DNA of 64,000 nt. It comes from Nemertoderma westbladi. Its lineage: Eukaryota > Xenacoelomorpha > Nemertodermatida > Nemertodermatidae. The stretch covers positions 1 through 64,000 of the forward strand of contig JAUCBJ010007298.1 of the NCBI GenBank assembly GCA_032718475.1, read 5' to 3'. Every line of letters begins with the position of its first letter. Within the stretch, counting starts at the first letter, position 1. Under the pieces are notes generated by a model. It saw nothing but the letters and a program-made list of their open reading frames with translations. It did no database searches and was not told the DNA's origin. The position numbers and the translations under genes were made by a program. This document shows positions 63,821 through 64,000 of the stretch, in pieces.

Positions 63821-64000
63821 CAACCACCCCCCCCCCCCCCCCCCCCCCCCCCCCCACCGCACATAACTTATATTAAGCCAATATATATATTTTAAACCTC
63901 CTCTTTTATTGTGTTCTGATTTTATTGAATGTTTATAATTAATTAATTATTCGTTTCCCTTTGCCCCGAGTGGGGCGCATATTATATATATTTCATTAAC
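63821..64000. other. LINE-D 3' flank
   Basis: A run of about 30 C (63826-63855) follows the ORF2 stop, then AT-rich sequence to the window end. No gene. Confidence 0.6.

Larger units (their letters stand above)
60120..63900 (+). mobile_element. LINE-D, near-complete CR1/Jockey-group non-LTR retrotransposon
   Basis: ORF1 (from 60219) followed by ORF2 (to 63820) on the plus strand. The reverse transcriptase family resembles the CR1-like fragment at 16447-21075 more than LINE-R. A long C run (about 63826-63855) directly follows the ORF2 stop. Ends are not defined because the 5' side runs into the C2H2 copy 2 flank and the 3' side lies close to the window edge. Confidence 0.8.

Noticed and set aside
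1-64000. tRNA, rRNA or ribozyme genes
   Set aside because: I scanned by eye for A/B-box promoters with cloverleaf pairing and for hammerhead CTGATGA/GAAA cores and found no convincing case. A tRNAscan/Infernal run would decide.

Overview
The window is nuclear DNA from an animal, most likely a marine or soft-bodied invertebrate. It carries a WDR70 orthologue, a TRIM-like B-box protein and a Vav-type Rho exchange factor, embedded in AT-rich spacer and a dense pile of retrotransposons (LINEs, BEL/Pao LTR elements and gag-only LTR elements). I cannot name the species. Two habits stand out. All three host genes are single uninterrupted reading frames with very short 3' ends, and the palindromes ACCGGT and AGGCCT recur throughout the spacer.

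Layout. 1-14.6 kb is host territory: a 21-bp minisatellite (426-740), WDR70 (1696-3816), a RING-less B-box protein with fifteen 10-residue repeats (5734-8040), a long AT-rich gap, and a Vav protein without SH3 domains (12376-14601). 16.1-21.1 kb holds a 35-bp minisatellite running into a CR1-like LINE, which is split by a 3.77-kb minus-strand LINE with a 10-bp target duplication. 21.7-25.3 kb has a C2H2/acidic protein gene joined to a decayed BEL/Pao pol. 26.1-39.7 kb is a BEL/Pao gag-protease region split by an 11.2-kb LTR element (N, 27247-38468; 1211-bp LTRs; target duplication CCGGT). 39.8-51.5 kb contains two related gag-only LTR families. Family B lies on the plus strand (LTR 40610-41277, ORF 41383-42567 continuing at 50552). 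A complete family A element on the minus strand (42568-50546, target duplication CCGTT) sits inside B's zinc-knuckle codons. 53.25-54.05 kb is a 68-bp satellite array. 55.0-58.9 kb has a second copy of the split-causing LINE plus a short truncated copy. 58.9-60.1 kb is a broken paralogue of the C2H2/acidic gene, and 60.1-63.8 kb is a near-complete LINE (D).

The most unusual content is the A/B pair. Both encode a gag-like protein with motifs of a DEDD (RNase D/EXD-type) 3'-5' exonuclease fold plus three zinc knuckles, and neither shows reverse transcriptase or integrase. Their LTRs have mostly different sequences but place stem-loops at the same positions, with base changes on both arms, which suggests a conserved RNA or DNA structure. 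These are readings by eye. Domain assignments beyond the obvious ones need profile searches.
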